A DNA stretch of 64,000 nucleotides, from positions 422,858-486,857 of the forward strand of contig WMKK01000002.1 in the NCBI GenBank assembly GCA_012295225.1, in the 5' to 3' direction. Of the stretch, positions 62,513 through 64,000 are shown in pieces; position 1 is the stretch's first letter, and every line of letters starts with the position of its first letter. The notes under the pieces are model-generated. The model was not told the DNA's origin and searched no databases. It worked only from the letters and a program-made list of their open reading frames with translations. The position numbers and the translations under genes are program-made. The stretch comes from Ostreococcus mediterraneus. Lineage: Eukaryota; Chlorophyta; Mamiellophyceae; Mamiellales; Bathycoccaceae.

Positions 62513-63316
62513 TTATTTTTTGGTAATTTTCACGCCAGGGCCGTCAAGTGTAGGCACGCCTGAGTTTCTCTCTAAATATTCCGGAAAAACTTTCAAGCAC
62601 GTCGACGTGCACTTTGGGGCGAATCGAACGTATCCGCACACCCGGTCTTTGCAAAACTGCACGTATCCCCATAACTCTTTGAATCGCTGCTCACGTTTAG
62701 CGTTGGCTTTTTCATAAGCCTTCGGGTTCGTCTTGAACGCGTTACGTTCGCTCTCTGCATCGGGCTCGAACGTCTTCGGCGACCCGTCAACCACCGGTAT
62801 CGCGCAAGGCTTATCGCCAAAAATCCCACTCGTCTCTAAATTCTTCTGGGCATCGACCGCGACTGCGCGTTCACTCGCATTCGACACATAAATCACCGGC
62901 GCGTACGCATCCCCAATATCACCAAATTGCCCATTCGTCTGCGTCGGCTCGGCGTGTCGCCAATACACGCGCATGAGCGTGGCGTAATCCAACCTACTAT
63001 CCTCGTACGTAACCTCCACCCCACGCTTGCCATCCATCGTCCCCGGCACGACATCCATCACCCCAGCGTACTTCAAATCCACGTACTCTCGCTCCAAGAA
63101 TGCCGAGTCGCCGGCGCCGACGTACATCCGCGCCGTGGCTGCCGCGCTCACGGGCGCCATGGCCATGGCCATCGCCGCCGTCGCGGCGACGACAGACGCG
63201 CCGAGCGTCGGTGCGTGCGCCGGACGCGCGCGCGGCGCATCCCACACGCGCCGCGTCGCCGTCGTCACCGCGGTCGCGGTCGCGCTCGCGGTCGCGCTCG
63301 TGATGGGTGTCGCCAT
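62513..63316 (-). CDS. MsrA-fold protein lacking the usual catalytic Cys, plastid
   Basis: A 267-residue protein. A transit peptide of about 40 residues is followed by a hydrophobic AMAMAMAPVSAAATA segment like a thylakoid-lumen signal. The rest aligns with methionine-S-sulfoxide reductase A: a YAGV strand, RGVEVTYEDSRLDYATLMRV, YWRHAEPTQTNGQFGDIGDA and YAPVIYVSNASERAVAVDAQ. In MsrA the nucleophile is Cys in GCFWG. Here the equivalent stretch is GAGDSAFLERE with no Cys, so classical activity is unlikely unless the C-terminal Cys residues (FCKDRVCGY, KCTSTCLK) take over. That Cys-rich, basic end is not typical of MsrA. Divergent from the NOA1-like gene. Confidence 0.75.
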   Translation of the reverse strand: MATPITSATASATATAVTTATRRVWDAPRARPAHAPTLGASVVAATAAMAMAMAPVSAAATARMYVGAGDSAFLEREYVDLKYAGVMDVVPGTMDGKRGVEVTYEDSRLDYATLMRVYWRHAEPTQTNGQFGDIGDAYAPVIYVSNASERAVAVDAQKNLETSGIFGDKPCAIPVVDGSPKTFEPDAESERNAFKTNPKAYEKANAKREQRFKELWGYVQFCKDRVCGYVRFAPKCTSTCLKVFPEYLERNSGVPTLDGPGVKITKK

Positions 63317-63378
63317 CGAGCGCGAATGTGACGCTACTCAGCGTCACTTTCGCGCTCAACGACATCGAGCGCATCGTC

Positions 63379-64000
63379 ATGCTCTCGCGCCTTTGTGCGC
63401 GCTCGTCCGCGATGCCGACGCATCGCGCGGCGTCATTCGCACCGTCATCATCGTCAGCGTCGTCGTCCGCGGCGATGCCGTCGCTGGCGCACCGCCGCGC
63501 GTCGACGGGCGTCGACCGGCGGCGACGACGAAAAGCGTGCGCGCGCGCGTTCGCGTACGACGACGCCGACGCGGACGACGGTGCCGAGGTGTTATCGTAC
63601 AGACCGGGCGAAAGCGCATCGGCACCTAAAGATGTTCGTCGCGAGCGGGTAAGGATTCGAGCGCGCGACGGTGGACGAGGACGTCGAGGCGTTCTTGCGC
63701 GGGTGGTTGAGGTTTGCGACGGCTGGACTGACGCTCGCGGTGCTTTCGTTGCTTTCGTGTCGCAGGGGAATTGCTATGGGTGCGGGGTACAATTACAGAT
63801 TATAGATGAATCCATCGCCGGGTACGTCGATCCGAATGAGTACCAAACGAAGGCGGTGGTGCATAGACAGTTTAATGGAATGTTGTGCGCGCGGTGCGCG
63901 GCGTTGAGCAACGGACGGTTTGTCAACGCCGTGGAGGGCCAAGGAGGGATCAAAGCCGCACCTGGGTTGATAACGCCGAAGCAATTGCGAGATTCGTTGA
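63379..64000 (+). CDS. NOA1/RIF1/BPG2-type circularly permuted GTPase, 5' part
   Basis: The gene runs off the right edge. Exon 1 is 63379-63648 and exon 2 starts at 63766. The intron (117 bp) has a GTAAGG donor, a GGACTGACG branch motif and a pyrimidine-rich CAG acceptor. The 90-codon exon 1 is a Ser/Arg/Ala-rich transit peptide followed by an acidic start. Exon 2 begins with GNCYGCGVQLQIIDES then GYVD, MLCARCAALSNGRFVNAV and GLITPKQLRDSL. This is the N-terminal zinc finger (C-x2-C and C-x2-C) of the YqeH/NOA1 family. In plants RIF1/NOA1 and BPG2 help assemble plastid ribosomes. The GTPase domain should follow outside the window. Confidence 0.78.
   Translation, partial: MLSRLCARSSAMPTHRAASFAPSSSSASSSAAMPSLAHRRASTGVDRRRRRKACARAFAYDDADADDGAEVLSYRPGESASAPKDVRRERVRIRARDGGRGRRGVLARVVEVCDGWTDARGAFVAFVSQGNCYGCGVQLQIIDESIAGYVDPNEYQTKAVVHRQFNGMLCARCAALSNGRFVNAVEGQGGIKAAPGLITPKQLRDSL

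Overview
This is a gene-dense, GC-rich piece of nuclear DNA from a photosynthetic eukaryote. It best fits a picoplanktonic prasinophyte green alga of the Ostreococcus type (Mamiellales). The reasons are: plant-lineage plastid genes (rubisco activase, a DiT1-type 2-oxoglutarate/malate translocator, the photosystem I assembly factor Y3IP1, a PsbP-family lumen protein) beside full eukaryotic machinery (beta-COP, ASF1, ARP4, VPS60, UBA2, SMN); intergenic gaps mostly of 50-500 bp; few introns, short and placed near gene starts; and GC in the range usual for Ostreococcus rather than Bathycoccus (lower) or Micromonas (higher). The species call is an inference. Ambiguous bases at 130, 148-149, 1584 and 60360 show this is assembled sequence. 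I see no mobile element, viral copy, CRISPR array or rRNA.

Layout. 1-2 kb: a minus-strand OTU deubiquitinase cut by the left edge, a helically phased A-tract repeat, a weak terminal exon and about 1.1 kb without a convincing gene. 2-13 kb: glutathionyl-hydroquinone reductase, an ankyrin-HECT ubiquitin ligase, a Tudor-less SMN protein, a lipid-anchored unknown, a coiled-coil protein, PET100 and a diacylglycerol kinase 8 bp apart, a GIY-YIG protein and an intron-bearing tRNA-Lys(UUU). 13-25 kb: a membrane J-protein, a GTPase-less CobW C-terminal protein, an ACT/cNMP/AGC kinase fusion, LYAR, a GT77-type glycosyltransferase, a SYLF protein and a JmjC protein. 25-41 kb: Y3IP1, a SERGT/HPAT-like glycosyltransferase, two unknown membrane proteins, a PQ-loop transporter, a LON-domain protein, ASF1, a GH31 glycosidase, a Sec14 protein, CDC123, a methyltransferase and a cytochrome b561. 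42-47 kb: DiT1, PsbP-like and rubisco activase side by side. 47-64 kb: VPS60, an SDR, an FCP1/CPL phosphatase, UBA2, an H-protein-like protein, GDPD, SNU23, cytochrome c, ARP4, HOP2, beta-COP, an MsrA-like protein and the 5' end of a NOA1/RIF1-type GTPase.

The genes form a normal chromosomal mix, not an operon or island. Shared themes are plastid function, ubiquitin/SUMO control (OTU, HECT, UBA2), RNP and chromatin assembly (SMN, SNU23, ASF1, ARP4) and vesicle traffic (beta-COP, VPS60, Sec14). Many neighbours are divergent and only 50-350 bp apart, so promoters are probably shared or overlapping. The spliced protein genes reconstructed here (PET100, ASF1, RCA, cytochrome c, the NOA1-like gene) all carry introns near the 5' end, with a GTRCG-like or GTAAGG donor, an ACTRAC branch motif and a CAG acceptor.

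The strongest candidates for novelty are the ACT-ACT-cNMP-cNMP-AGC kinase fusion at 15.3-18.5 kb and the Tudor-less SMN at 6.7-7.6 kb. Next come several proteins that have lost or altered the canonical active residues of their family (SNU23, MsrA-like, H-protein-like, CobW_C-only) and a duplicated Cys-rich membrane protein with a His/acidic tail.
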